Source of the DNA: Brevundimonas sp.
GTDB lineage: Bacteria; Pseudomonadota; Alphaproteobacteria; Caulobacterales; Caulobacteraceae
DNA length: 64,000 bases
NCBI GenBank assembly: GCA_003248965.1
Contig: QFQU01000015.1
Span: 101,698 to 165,697 of the forward strand
Direction of reading: 5' to 3'
The notes below the pieces were generated by a model, which worked only from the letters and a program-made list of their open reading frames with translations, did no database searches and was not told the origin of the DNA. Position numbers and translations under genes: made by a program. Below are positions 15,681-23,321 of this stretch, piece after piece (position 1 is the stretch's first letter; the number at the start of each line of letters is the position of its first letter).

Positions 15681-16305
15681 TGCGATCTCCTCCCCCGAAC
15701 CCCGCCTGAACCGTCGCCAGGCCGCCAAAATCCGCACCCGTCAGAAGGTGCTGGACGCCGCCCGTTCCCTGTTCGCCGAGCGGGGCTATGAGCCCGCGAC
15801 CATCCGCGACATCGCCAAGGGCGCGGGCATGTCGACGGGCGCCGTCTTCGCCAACTTCCAGGACAAGGCCGAGCTGTTCGAGGCGGTGCTGACCGAGGAC
15901 ATGACGCGGCTGGCCGAGGTCGTCGAGGCCGGCGCGCCCGTCGGCCAACCGGTGCGCAACCGCCTGGTCGGCGCGCTCGGCGCCGGCTACCAGTCGTCGC
16001 TGGACCAGTTGCCGCTGTTCCAGGCCATTGTCGCGCGGTCGTGGTTCCAGCCTCTGGCCGCCGAGATGCGCGCGCGCGCCGCGACCAAGAACCTGCTTCT
16101 GGTCGTCGGCGGCCTGCTGCAGGACGCCGTCGCCAAGGGCGAGCTGCGCAAGGACGCGGACATCCGGCTGCTGGTCGAACTGATCTGGGACGCCTATCTG
16201 TCGAACTATCGCCGCGCGGCCTACGACAACTGGGACGCCCAGGCCCTGTCCGATCACCTGGGCAAACAGATCGACGTCATTCTGGCCGGCGCCCTGGCGG
16301 AATAA
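15667..16305 (+). CDS. TetR-family transcriptional regulator
   Basis: The 212-residue protein has a TetR helix-turn-helix at about residues 18-65 (RTRQKVLDAARSLFAERGYE, TIRDIAKGAGMSTGAVFANF, DKAELFEAVL), followed by an all-helical ligand domain ending in a dimerisation-like stretch. Ligand and targets are unknown. The ATG at 15667 has no Shine-Dalgarno sequence and is preceded by AT-rich DNA (AAAGTAAAATATTG), so a leaderless transcript is possible. A short inverted repeat ACTTC-N8-GAAGT just upstream could be an autoregulatory operator. An intrinsic terminator follows. Confidence 0.92.
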   Translation: MTDSIAISSPEPRLNRRQAAKIRTRQKVLDAARSLFAERGYEPATIRDIAKGAGMSTGAVFANFQDKAELFEAVLTEDMTRLAEVVEAGAPVGQPVRNRLVGALGAGYQSSLDQLPLFQAIVARSWFQPLAAEMRARAATKNLLLVVGGLLQDAVAKGELRKDADIRLLVELIWDAYLSNYRRAAYDNWDAQALSDHLGKQIDVILAGALAE

Positions 16306-16326
16306 GGTCGTATCCGACTGACATCG

Positions 16327-16362
16327 AAAAGCCGGGTTCGCCACGCGGGTCCGGCTTTTTCT
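16327..16362 (+). terminator. Intrinsic terminator after the TetR gene
   Basis: AAAAGCCGG at 16327-16335 pairs with CCGGCTTTTT at 16351-16360, with a GC-rich loop, followed by CTTTGG. It lies 22 bases beyond the TetR stop. Confidence 0.82.
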
Positions 16363-16390
16363 TTGGCCCGTCTTCCTCTTTGACCTGTCT

Positions 16391-16984
16391 TCAGGCTCGA
16401 CGCCGCAGGGTGACGTAGAAGGCCCCGTTCCCGCCGTGTCGCTGGTGCGCGACCGTATAGCCGGACACCACCGTGCGCAGCGCCGGGGCCTGCATCCATT
16501 CGGCGAAGGCGGCGCGGATGACCCCGCCGCCCAGCCGGCCTTGCCCCGTGATGACCAGAACCGCCCGCATCCCGCGCGCCTGGCAGGTCGTCAGAAAACC
16601 CCGCAGCTGATCCTCGGCCTCGAACCGACCGAAACCGTGCAGGTCGATGCGCGCCTCGATCGGGTCGCGTTCGCGCGCGATCCTCTGCTTGCGGCGCGGC
16701 TCCAGGTCCTCAGGCGCCTTGCGGGCGCGCGGCAGTCCGGGCAGGGTCTTGGCCGGGGCGGCCGGCGCGGGCGACAGGCGCTTGCTCGCCGGCCGCGCCA
16801 TCGGCTTGGCGCCCGCCGCGACCGAGGCCGCGGACGAATCGAGGGACAGCGCGGGCCCCTCGGTCGCGATCCGGGCGGCCTTGCGCAGGCGCGGCGGCGT
16901 GACCGAACCGGCGACGCGCCCCCAGATGCGGCGGTCCTCGGGCGTCAGGCCGTTGTCGTCGCGTCCGGCGCCCTTTCGTTTCAT
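16391..16984 (-). CDS. Smr-domain protein (putative nuclease-like)
   Basis: Smr domains occur at the C terminus of MutS2 and as stand-alone proteins, with nicking or RNA-related nuclease activity reported for some. This 197-residue protein has a basic, low-complexity N-terminal half and a C-terminal Smr domain at about 108-197. Its motifs are IDLHGFGRFEAEDQL, VLVITGQGRLGGGVIR and HGGNGAFYVTLRRR, matching the LDLHG, TGxG and HGGxGAxYV pattern. ATG 16984 overlaps the stop of the upstream XRE gene as ATGA, so the two are probably co-translated. Role in this cell is unknown. Confidence 0.88.
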   Translation of the reverse strand: MKRKGAGRDDNGLTPEDRRIWGRVAGSVTPPRLRKAARIATEGPALSLDSSAASVAAGAKPMARPASKRLSPAPAAPAKTLPGLPRARKAPEDLEPRRKQRIARERDPIEARIDLHGFGRFEAEDQLRGFLTTCQARGMRAVLVITGQGRLGGGVIRAAFAEWMQAPALRTVVSGYTVAHQRHGGNGAFYVTLRRRA

Positions 16985-17220
16985 GCGTCCGCGTCGTCCT
17001 CGATCAGGTCGCCGGGGCCGGGTTCGTGGACCAGCAGGTCGCCGGGCTGGCACTCCAGTTCGCGGCACAGGGCGTCCAGGGTCGAGAACCGCACCGCGCG
17101 CGCCTTGCCCGTCTTCAGGATCGACAGGTTCGCCACCGTCACCCCGACCCGGTCGGCGAGTTCGGTCAGCGACATGCGCCGTTCGACGAGAACGCGATCA
17201 AGCTGGACGCGGATGGCCAT
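16981..17220 (-). CDS. XRE/YozG-type helix-turn-helix regulator
   Basis: The 79-residue protein is almost entirely a Cro/C1-type helix-turn-helix: IRVQLDRVLVERRMSLTELA, DRVGVTVANLSILKTGKARAVRFSTL, then DALCRELECQPGDLLVHEP. Small regulators of this kind are usually encoded next to a DUF2975 membrane protein, as here (24 bases downstream of it). The pair is a recurrent two-gene unit of unknown signal. The stop overlaps the Smr gene start by four bases. Confidence 0.9.
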   Translation of the reverse strand: MAIRVQLDRVLVERRMSLTELADRVGVTVANLSILKTGKARAVRFSTLDALCRELECQPGDLLVHEPGPGDLIEDDADA

Positions 17221-17244
17221 GCGGAAAACCCTACTGGAAACGGA

Positions 17245-17859
17245 TCAGATCGTCAGTTCGGATTCGCGGCGCAGGCGCGCGCCCTCGCGGAACACCTCCG
17301 CCAGGACGAAGACGATCAGGACGGAGAAGATGGGGGTCAGCAGCTCACCCAAGCCTTGCGGGTCCATGACCCCGGGCGCCAGGCGCGCGGCGACGAAGCC
17401 TTGGGCCAGCCAGACCCCGCCGGTCACGACGGCCAGGGTCAGGCCGATCTGGCGCAGGCGCCGGACATTGGCGGGATGGAACGGATCGCCCATGGTCAGG
17501 GTGCGGAAGATGCGGCGCAGGCTGCGCAGGATCAGCATGAACCCGCCGAAATAGGCCGTCGCGGCGCCCAGGCCGAACAGCAGCAGCAGCCGCGTCAGGG
17601 GCAGCTGGCGTCCGCCCGACTGACCGCTGACGGTGATGTTGACGTTGTCCAGAGGAATGAAGATGGCGGCGATCAGCAACAGAAGCAGAAGCCCGGTGAT
17701 CAGCCACAGAAGAACATAGGCGGCGTCCAGCGCCACCTTCAGCACGATGGAGACGGAACCGGGTCCCAGCGCCCGCACAGGGGCGGCGACGGCGTCGATC
17801 CAGCGAGGCGCGCGCGCCGGCCTGCGCTTGAATGGATTTCGCGGCGTCGGCAGGCGCAT
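17245..17859 (-). CDS. DUF2975-family membrane protein
   Basis: The 204-residue inner membrane protein has four hydrophobic segments: about 40-72, 88-112, 137-156 and 170-188. The conserved DUF2975 region includes LRRIFRTLTMGDPFHPANVRRLRQIG between segments 2 and 3. It precedes the YozG-type regulator by 24 bases, the standard arrangement, and likely modulates or responds to that regulator. No biochemical function is established. The N-terminal basic stretch (RLPTPRNPFKRRPARAPRW) favours a cytoplasmic N terminus. Confidence 0.85.
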   Translation of the reverse strand: MRLPTPRNPFKRRPARAPRWIDAVAAPVRALGPGSVSIVLKVALDAAYVLLWLITGLLLLLLIAAIFIPLDNVNITVSGQSGGRQLPLTRLLLLFGLGAATAYFGGFMLILRSLRRIFRTLTMGDPFHPANVRRLRQIGLTLAVVTGGVWLAQGFVAARLAPGVMDPQGLGELLTPIFSVLIVFVLAEVFREGARLRRESELTI

Positions 17860-18000
17860 GGCGGGTCGGCTCTCAGGCCGGGAGCGGGGGCGCGATGGCC
17901 ACGCGGGGTCCGGCGAACCCGCGCGCGGCTCTATACATCGCGGTCTTGTTCAAGGTCGTCAAAGCTCTCGTGATCGATAAAGGCGCTGACCTGTTACGAT

Positions 18001-18117
18001 TCAGAAGGCCTGGATCATGATGGCGACCAGGGCGGTCGGCAGGGCGGCGATGAGGACCGTGTTGACAAAAGCGGCGCCGACCTTGTCCAGCCACATCGAG
18101 GTGTTCATCGTATGCAT
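18001..18117 (-). CDS. 38-residue single-pass membrane microprotein
   Basis: An ATG at 18117 opens a 38-codon frame reading MHTMNTSMWLDKVGAAFVNT then VLIAALPTALVAIMIQAF, ending in TGA at 18001-18003. Residues 15-35 form one hydrophobic helix. A clear Shine-Dalgarno sequence, GGAG followed by AAACACG, stands seven bases upstream on the minus strand. The frame lies in a 400-base space between DUF2975 and rdgB with no other gene. It resembles the small alpha-helical membrane peptides that annotation pipelines miss. Function is unknown. A palindrome lies 23 bases upstream of the start. Confidence 0.66.
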   Translation of the reverse strand: MHTMNTSMWLDKVGAAFVNTVLIAALPTALVAIMIQAF

Positions 18118-18140
18118 CGTGTTTCTCCGTCTGTTTGATT

Positions 18141-18155
18141 GGGCGATTATCGCCC
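18141..18155. promoter_or_regulatory. Palindrome upstream of the membrane microprotein
   Basis: GGGCGAT, a central T, then ATCGCCC form a perfect 15-base inverted repeat, 23 bases upstream of the microprotein start and about 100 bases upstream of rdgB. Its place fits an operator for the microprotein promoter. On the plus strand it is followed by a T-rich stretch, so a terminator role is the alternative. Confidence 0.4.
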
Positions 18156-18256
18156 GTTTGGTTTTTAGACCGCATGATCGTTTCCGTTTTCCCGGAAGTC
18201 CTGAACGGTGCGGCCCCGTTCCTGATGATCAATAGATAGACCGTGCGAAGCGTGAA

Positions 18257-18859
18257 ATGAATCTTAAGCTTATCAAGGGGATGCGGATCGTCGCCGCCAC
18301 CCACAATCCCGGAAAGGTCCCCGAGATCGCCGCCCTGCTGGGCCAAGATTACGAGATCCTAACCGCGGGTCAGCTGAACCTGCCCGAGCCGGAGGAAACC
18401 GAGACCACCTTCGCGGGCAACGCCATGCTGAAGGCGCGCCATGCCGCCCAGCTGTCGGGCGAGGTGGCCCTGGCCGACGATTCCGGCCTGTCGATCACGG
18501 CCCTGGACGGCGCCCCGGGCGTCTATTCCGCGCGCTGGGCCGGCCCGTCCAAGGATTTCGCCCTGGCCATCCGCAAGGTCGAGACGCGGCTGGAGGAGCG
18601 TGGCGATCCCGACCGGCGCGCCTGGTTCACCTCGGCCCTGGCCGTCGCCTGGCCCGACGGCCCGTGCGTCGTGGTCGAGGGCGTGGTCGAGGGCGAACTG
18701 ACCTTCCCGCCACGCGGCGACCGGGGTTTCGGCTACGACCCCATCTTCATTCCCGACGGCGGAACCCAGACCTTCGGCGAGATGGAGCCGGCCGAAAAGG
18801 ACGCGATCAGCCATCGCGCCCGCGCCTTCGCCAAGCTGCGGGCCGCCCTGATTGACTGA
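18257..18859 (+). CDS. rdgB: XTP/dITP diphosphatase (RdgB/HAM1 family)
   Basis: RdgB hydrolyses non-canonical purine triphosphates (ITP, dITP, XTP) to monophosphates, keeping them out of DNA. The 200-residue protein has the family motifs VAATHNPGKVPEI, ETETTFAGNAMLKARHAA, LADDSGLSITALDGAPGVYSARWAG, GDRGFGYDPIFIPDG, TFGEM and the C-terminal SHRARAF. A start at the second Met (18281, GMRIVAATHN) is also possible; neither has a strong Shine-Dalgarno sequence. It overlaps hemW by eight bases, a common pairing in alphaproteobacteria. Confidence 0.95.
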   Translation: MNLKLIKGMRIVAATHNPGKVPEIAALLGQDYEILTAGQLNLPEPEETETTFAGNAMLKARHAAQLSGEVALADDSGLSITALDGAPGVYSARWAGPSKDFALAIRKVETRLEERGDPDRRAWFTSALAVAWPDGPCVVVEGVVEGELTFPPRGDRGFGYDPIFIPDGGTQTFGEMEPAEKDAISHRARAFAKLRAALID

Positions 18860-20015
18860 TCCGCTGGACCCCGGGACGGACGTCGGCCTCTACGTCCACT
18901 GGCCCTATTGCGCCCGCATCTGCCCCTATTGCGATTTCAACGTCGTGCGCGATCGGGGTCGGACGGACGAGCAGGACCGGTTGGTCGAGGCGATCCTGGC
19001 CGATCTGGCGGCCCAGCGCGCCCTGACTGGGCCACGCCGCCTGGCGTCCGTCTTCTTCGGCGGCGGCACGCCGTCGCTGATGCGGCCGCAGGCGGCGGCC
19101 CGCATTCTGGACGCCGCACGCGACCTTTTTCCCCCAGCGGCGGACCTGATCGAGATCACGCTGGAGGCCAACCCCACCGACGCCGAGGCGGGCCGGTTCG
19201 CCGACCTGGCGCGCGCCGGCGTCAACCGTCTGTCGATGGGGGTGCAGGCCCTGGATGATGCGGCGCTGCGGTTCCTGGGCCGCGATCATTCGGCCGCCGA
19301 GGCCCTGCGCGCCGTCGACCTGGCCCGCCGCGCCTTCGGTCGCCTGTCCATCGACCTGATCTACGCCCGTCCGGACCAGACGCCGCGGGCCTGGAGCGCC
19401 GAACTGGAGGCGGCCCTGGCGATGGGGTTCGAACACGTCTCGCCCTACCAATTGACCATAGAGCCGACCACCGCCTTTGGTCGCGCCCTGGCGCGGGGAA
19501 CCCTGGTCCCGCCCGACGAGGATCGCGCCGCCGCCCTCTATGAAACGACCCAGACGGTGCTGAGCGGCGCCGGCTTCGACGCCTATGAGGTGTCCAACCA
19601 TGCGCGAGGCGTCGCCGCCCGGTCGACCCACAATCTGCAAGTCTGGCGCGGCGGCGACTATCTGGGTCTGGGTCCGGGCGCGCATGGCCGCCTGACGTTG
19701 GACGGCGCGCGCACGGCCACCGTCGCCCATCGTCGAATCGGCGACTACATCGCAGGCGTCTCGGCGGGATCGCCCTGGGCCGAACAGGATCGCCTGTCGC
19801 CGGCCGACGCCGCCGAGGAACGCCTGCTGCTGGGCCTGCGCACCGTCGAAGGCGCGCCGGCGGCCCTGCTGGTCGATCTCGGCCTGTCTCCGGAGACCGG
19901 GCCGGCGGCCGAACTGATCGCGGACGGCTTTCTTCGTGTCCAGGCCGGTCGTCTGATCGCCACCGCCAGAGGCCGACCTGTTCTGGATGGGGTGCTGAAG
20001 GCCCTGCTGACCTGA
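18852..20015 (+). CDS. hemW: HemW-type radical SAM heme chaperone
   Basis: HemW is a radical SAM protein related to HemN and is now viewed as a heme chaperone rather than a coproporphyrinogen oxidase. The 387-residue protein has the iron-sulfur motif with Cys20, Cys24 and Cys27 (YCARICPYCDFN). It also has FFGGGTPSLM, ITLEANPTD and GVNRLSMGVQ, and the C-terminal HemN_C domain. The final Phe/Tyr after the third cysteine (CDFN) is the HemW form. The start is TTG at 18852, inside the end of rdgB (overlap TTGACTGA), so translation is probably coupled. Confidence 0.93.
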   Translation: MTDPLDPGTDVGLYVHWPYCARICPYCDFNVVRDRGRTDEQDRLVEAILADLAAQRALTGPRRLASVFFGGGTPSLMRPQAAARILDAARDLFPPAADLIEITLEANPTDAEAGRFADLARAGVNRLSMGVQALDDAALRFLGRDHSAAEALRAVDLARRAFGRLSIDLIYARPDQTPRAWSAELEAALAMGFEHVSPYQLTIEPTTAFGRALARGTLVPPDEDRAAALYETTQTVLSGAGFDAYEVSNHARGVAARSTHNLQVWRGGDYLGLGPGAHGRLTLDGARTATVAHRRIGDYIAGVSAGSPWAEQDRLSPADAAEERLLLGLRTVEGAPAALLVDLGLSPETGPAAELIADGFLRVQAGRLIATARGRPVLDGVLKALLT

Positions 20016-20019
20016 AGGA

Positions 20020-21654
20020 TCAGCCCTTGCGCAGGCCCAGCATCCCCAGCCAACCGCCGCTGGTCAGCAGGGCCACGTCCAGCAGGGCCAAGGGCAACGG
20101 GGTCGAGACCGGGGCGGCGATGAAGCGCGACCGCCATTCGGGGCCGAACTTGCCCTTGTAGCTGCGCAGGCCCTGGAAACCGTACAGCGCCCCGCCTTCC
20201 TCGAACACCAGGGCGCCGACGCGGGCGAACACCGGCGCCAGCCGCCGATCCTCCAGCCCCGCCAGCGGCGCCATGCCCAGGTCGAACCGCGCCAACCCCT
20301 CGGCCTTGGCCCACTGGGCGCAGCGGATGAACAGATAGTCCATCACCCCATGCGGCGCGTCGGGCCGGTGGCGCATCAGGTCCACTGCCGCCTCGTCCGG
20401 CGCGATCAGCAGATTGGCGAAGGCGACGATCCGCTCCTCCTCCCGCACCACCGCCAGGGGCGTCAGATCCAGATAATCGGGGTCGAACCGTCCCAGGGAG
20501 AACGCCTTTTCGGCCCCCTCGTGCATCGCCAGCCACGCATCCGACACGGCCCTCAGCTCGTCAATGATGGGGCCCGCCGAACCGGGCGGCAGCACCTCGA
20601 ACGAGGCCCCTTCACGCTCGGCCCGGTTCACGGCGGTGCGCAGGTTCTGCTTGCCCTTGCCCTCGGTCGAGAAGTTGTGCGCGTCGATGACGGCCGTTTC
20701 GCCCACCTTGCGAACCGCCAGCCCCATGGTCGCGAGGTCGCCCAGTATGTCCTCGCCGACCGAATAGAAGACCGCCGCCCCGCCATAGCTGTCGGCCATT
20801 TCCGCGAAGGCCCACAACAACGGCAGCCGTTCGCTTCTCAATCCCGCCGGCTCGCCCATGGCGATCCAGCGTCGCCCGCGCACCCGATAGGCCAAAAAGC
20901 TGCGGCCCGAGGGGCTGAACAGGATGGCCTTGTCGCCCAGCATGGCCAGCCAGGCCTCGGGCGTGGCGCGGTCGGCCTGGGCCAGGGCGGCCTGGGCGCG
21001 CCGAATATCCTCCGCGCTAGCGGGACCGTGGCTGTGCGCGCCGGGCGACCCCAGCAGCGATCGCCCGGCCACGACCACCGTCAGTATGGCCAGCATCAGG
21101 CCGGCCCGCAGGAACCCCGAGGCCTGACGGTCGGTCAGAAACCGCCACCACAGTTCGTCGCTGTAGGTCACGTCGCGATAGGCGAAGAAGCCCAGCCACA
21201 GCATGGCCGCCACCACGGCGATCAGCAGCAACAGCCAGCTCGGCCGCAACGGCTCGCTGAGCCGCGATCGGCGATTGAAGGCGCTGCGGCACGGCGCCAG
21301 CAGGGCGGCGACGATCATCAGGTCCCGCGCCTCCCCCCAGTCCAGCCCCTTGAGAACCGAGAAGACCGCGCCCAGGGCCAGAACCGCCAGCGCCGCCCAA
21401 TAGGCCCCGCGCCGACGACGCCACAGGCCGGCCGACAAAAGGATCAGCAGAAAGGCCGCGATGCTGGCGACGAAATGGGACAGATCGATCAAAACGGGCG
21501 AGACCACGCCGGTCAGACGACGCAGGCGGTCGTCGAACTCGGGCGTCACAGCCGAGATCAGCATCAACCCGCCGGCCAGAAAGGCCAGGATAGCGAAGAC
21601 CTGGGGCGTCAGCTCATAGGCCAGTCCCGCCAGACGGCGGACCAGTCCAGGCAT
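20020..21654 (-). CDS. MprF-like protein: short membrane part plus DUF2156 lysyltransferase domain
   Basis: The 544-residue protein has about six membrane segments in residues 10-220, then a DUF2156/GNAT-like domain of MprF (about 240-525). That domain contains LGDKAILFSPSGRSFLAYRVRGRRWIAMGEP, GGAAVFYSVGED, GKGKQNLRTAVNRAEREG, GVMDYLFIRCAQWAKAEG and YGFQGLRSYKGKFGPEW. MprF transfers Lys or Ala from aminoacyl-tRNA to phosphatidylglycerol and flips the product. Full MprF has about 14 membrane segments, so this is a version with a shortened flippase part. Start at 21654 (MPGLVRRLAG) is preferred; an upstream ATG at 21768 would add an arginine-rich stretch. It is convergent with hemW. Confidence 0.83.
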   Translation of the reverse strand: MPGLVRRLAGLAYELTPQVFAILAFLAGGLMLISAVTPEFDDRLRRLTGVVSPVLIDLSHFVASIAAFLLILLSAGLWRRRRGAYWAALAVLALGAVFSVLKGLDWGEARDLMIVAALLAPCRSAFNRRSRLSEPLRPSWLLLLIAVVAAMLWLGFFAYRDVTYSDELWWRFLTDRQASGFLRAGLMLAILTVVVAGRSLLGSPGAHSHGPASAEDIRRAQAALAQADRATPEAWLAMLGDKAILFSPSGRSFLAYRVRGRRWIAMGEPAGLRSERLPLLWAFAEMADSYGGAAVFYSVGEDILGDLATMGLAVRKVGETAVIDAHNFSTEGKGKQNLRTAVNRAEREGASFEVLPPGSAGPIIDELRAVSDAWLAMHEGAEKAFSLGRFDPDYLDLTPLAVVREEERIVAFANLLIAPDEAAVDLMRHRPDAPHGVMDYLFIRCAQWAKAEGLARFDLGMAPLAGLEDRRLAPVFARVGALVFEEGGALYGFQGLRSYKGKFGPEWRSRFIAAPVSTPLPLALLDVALLTSGGWLGMLGLRKG

Positions 21655-21830
21655 TTGCGCGGCGCGTCGGGACAAGCGGGACCTGCTGATTCGGCGGAAC
21701 GCCGCACCATAGACCAAGAATCGTCCCACTGGGGCGAGGCCGGGGTCATTTCGGGGCGCACGAAACAATCCGTAACATGGCGAGTTTGTACCCTGCGGGC
21801 GTCGGGCCCGTGTAACCGGGGATATATCCC

Positions 21831-22361
21831 ATGACGATCAAGACCTTCTTTCTGGCCAGCGCCGCCGCGACCGTTCTGACCGCCGCGCCGGCCCTGGCGC
21901 AAGAGACTCAGCCGGCTCAGGCCCCGGCGACGGCCCCGGCGACGGCCCCGGCCGCCCGGCCCAGCCTGTCGCTGACGCCGGGCTCCACGGTTCGCGGTCC
22001 TGACGGCGACCTCGGCAAGCTGGAAGGTGTGCGCACGAACGCCGAAGGCAAGCAGGAACTGACCGTGCGCGGCGCGGACGGCAAGCTGCGTGGCGTGCCC
22101 CTGGCCGGCATCCGTCAGGACGGCGAGGCTGTGGCCGTGGCCTACACCAAGGCCGAGTTCGACGTCGCGGCTCCGATCCCCGGCGCTCCGGCCGCTCCGG
22201 CCGCGTCCGAACCGACCGATCCGGCCGCTCCCCCGGCTTCGGATCCGTCCATGACCACCCCGCCGACCAGCGCGCCGACCCCGCCGCTGCCGACGGAACC
22301 CACCACGGAGCCGACGACCGAGCCTGCCGAGCCGACGACGCCTCCCACCCAGCCCAACTAA
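21831..22361 (+). CDS. Exported protein with PRC-barrel-like core and Pro/Thr-rich tail
   Basis: The 176-residue protein has a signal peptide (KTFFLASAAATVLTAAPALAQ, cleavage after ALA near residue 23). A PRC-barrel-like core lies at about 45-110: PGSTVRGPDGDLGKLEG, RTNAEGKQELTVRGADGKLR and GVPLAGIRQDG. The tail after 120 is low-complexity, rich in Pro, Thr, Ala and Glu (TPPLPTEPTTEPTTEPAEPT). A periplasmic or surface role is likely but undefined. The tail includes PTTEPTTEP tandem units, which could vary in number between strains. It is followed by a perfect-stem terminator. Confidence 0.8.
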   Translation: MTIKTFFLASAAATVLTAAPALAQETQPAQAPATAPATAPAARPSLSLTPGSTVRGPDGDLGKLEGVRTNAEGKQELTVRGADGKLRGVPLAGIRQDGEAVAVAYTKAEFDVAAPIPGAPAAPAASEPTDPAAPPASDPSMTTPPTSAPTPPLPTEPTTEPTTEPAEPTTPPTQPN

Positions 22362-22381
22362 TTCAGGGCTGGAATGAAAAG

Positions 22382-22409
22382 GGCGGCCGGGACATCCCGG
22401 CCGCCTTTG
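22382..22409 (+). terminator. Intrinsic terminator
   Basis: GGCGGCCGGG at 22382-22391 pairs perfectly with CCCGGCCGCC at 22396-22405 around ACAT, followed by TTTG. It terminates the exported PRC-like gene. Confidence 0.8.
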
Positions 22410-22444
22410 TCATGCGCGGTCTTCACCGCGTGATCCGACAACAA

Positions 22445-22472
22445 AAAGGGCGGCGCCAAAGCGCCGCCCTTT
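22445..22472 (-). terminator. Intrinsic terminator of the GlsB-like gene (bidirectional shape)
   Basis: AAAGGGCGGCGC and GCGCCGCCCTTT flank a CAAA loop at 22445-22472. On the minus strand it is followed by TTGT after an extended T run, 21 bases past the GlsB-like stop. Confidence 0.82.
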
Positions 22473-22493
22473 CCGATGTTCGAAGCGTCTGCC

Positions 22494-22736
22494 TCAGGCG
22501 CGGCGCTTGATCAGGCCCAGCAGGAACAGCAGGATGATCGCGCCGATGGTGGCGACGATGGTCGAGCCGATCCAACCGCCCCAGGCGAAACCGAGCGCAT
22601 TGGCGATAAAGCCGCCGATCACGGCGCCCACGATACCCACGATCAGATTCGTCACCAGGCCGTGGTTGCGGCCCATGATCTTCTCCGCGAGCCAGCCCGC
22701 GATAATACCCACGATAATCCAGAAAATGATGTTCAC
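22494..22736 (-). CDS. GlsB/YeaQ/YmgE-family stress-response membrane protein
   Basis: The 80-residue protein is three glycine-rich hydrophobic segments: NIIFWIIVGIIAGWLAEKIM, NLIVGIVGAVIGGFIANALG and GSTIVATIGAIILLFLLGLI, ending KRRA. The GWLA-KIM and GIVGA-IGGF patterns are those of the transglycosylase-associated/GlsB family, found in stress responses (envelope, acid, sigma factor regulons) without known biochemical activity. GTG 22736 was chosen because it begins the first segment and has GGAAGGGAA upstream. Its terminator is directly downstream. Confidence 0.9.
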   Translation of the reverse strand: MNIIFWIIVGIIAGWLAEKIMGRNHGLVTNLIVGIVGAVIGGFIANALGFAWGGWIGSTIVATIGAIILLFLLGLIKRRA

Positions 22737-22900
22737 TGCTGGTTCCCTTCCTTCAAAAGCCAAGCTGCATCCTAAATGCACGTCAGTCCTCGGGGTTGCG
22801 TGCGATCGCCCCATTCTCGTCACAGGCGATCCGGCACGGGGGTTGCGTCCTGAAACGCGAACCGTCCCACGCCGGGACAGCGGGATCAGGAGCCGACGCC

Positions 22901-23272
22901 ATGGCCGCCGACATCGATCTTCACCTGGGCAAACGCCTGCGTCGTCGCCGTCGCCTGCTGGGCCTGACGCAGCAGCAGGTCGCCCTCCGCATCGGGGTCC
23001 GTTTCCAGCAGATTCAGAAATACGAATGCGGCGCCAATCGCGTATCGGCGGCCCGCCTGTGGGAACTGGCCGAGGCGCTGGAGAGTCCCGTCTCCTATTT
23101 CTACGAAGGCCTGACCGAGGCGCTGGAACGGCGCGAGGGCGCCGGCGGAGAGGTCTTTTCCCGCAAGGAGACGCTGGACCTGATCCAGGCCTATTACCAA
23201 CTCGGCGAACGGCCGCGTCGTCGCCTGCTGGACCTGGCCAAGTCCCTGCATTCGGACGAGGTCGCGGCCTGA
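22901..23272 (+). CDS. XRE-family transcriptional regulator
   Basis: The 123-residue protein begins ADIDLHLGKRLRRRRRLLGL and carries a Cro/C1 helix-turn-helix at about 10-65 (TQQQVALRIGVRFQQIQKYECGANRVSAARLWELAEAL). It has a C-terminal helical tail with a PVSYFYEGL motif. This is the common alphaproteobacterial single-domain XRE regulator seen in several copies per Caulobacterales genome. ATG 22901 has AGGAG eight bases upstream. Targets are unknown; the neighbours (GlsB-like, hisN) do not point to a function. Confidence 0.92.
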   Translation: MAADIDLHLGKRLRRRRRLLGLTQQQVALRIGVRFQQIQKYECGANRVSAARLWELAEALESPVSYFYEGLTEALERREGAGGEVFSRKETLDLIQAYYQLGERPRRRLLDLAKSLHSDEVAA

Positions 23273-23321
23273 TCTCGCGACAGAGGGCGCCCAAGCCGGT
23301 CGAACCGCGCTAAGAGGCGCC

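Noticed and set aside
17861..18000. A plus-strand frame reading ATRGPANPRAALYIAVLFKV upstream of the microprotein
   Set aside because: Lacks a Shine-Dalgarno sequence, overlaps the microprotein stop region in antisense and shows no conserved-looking pattern.
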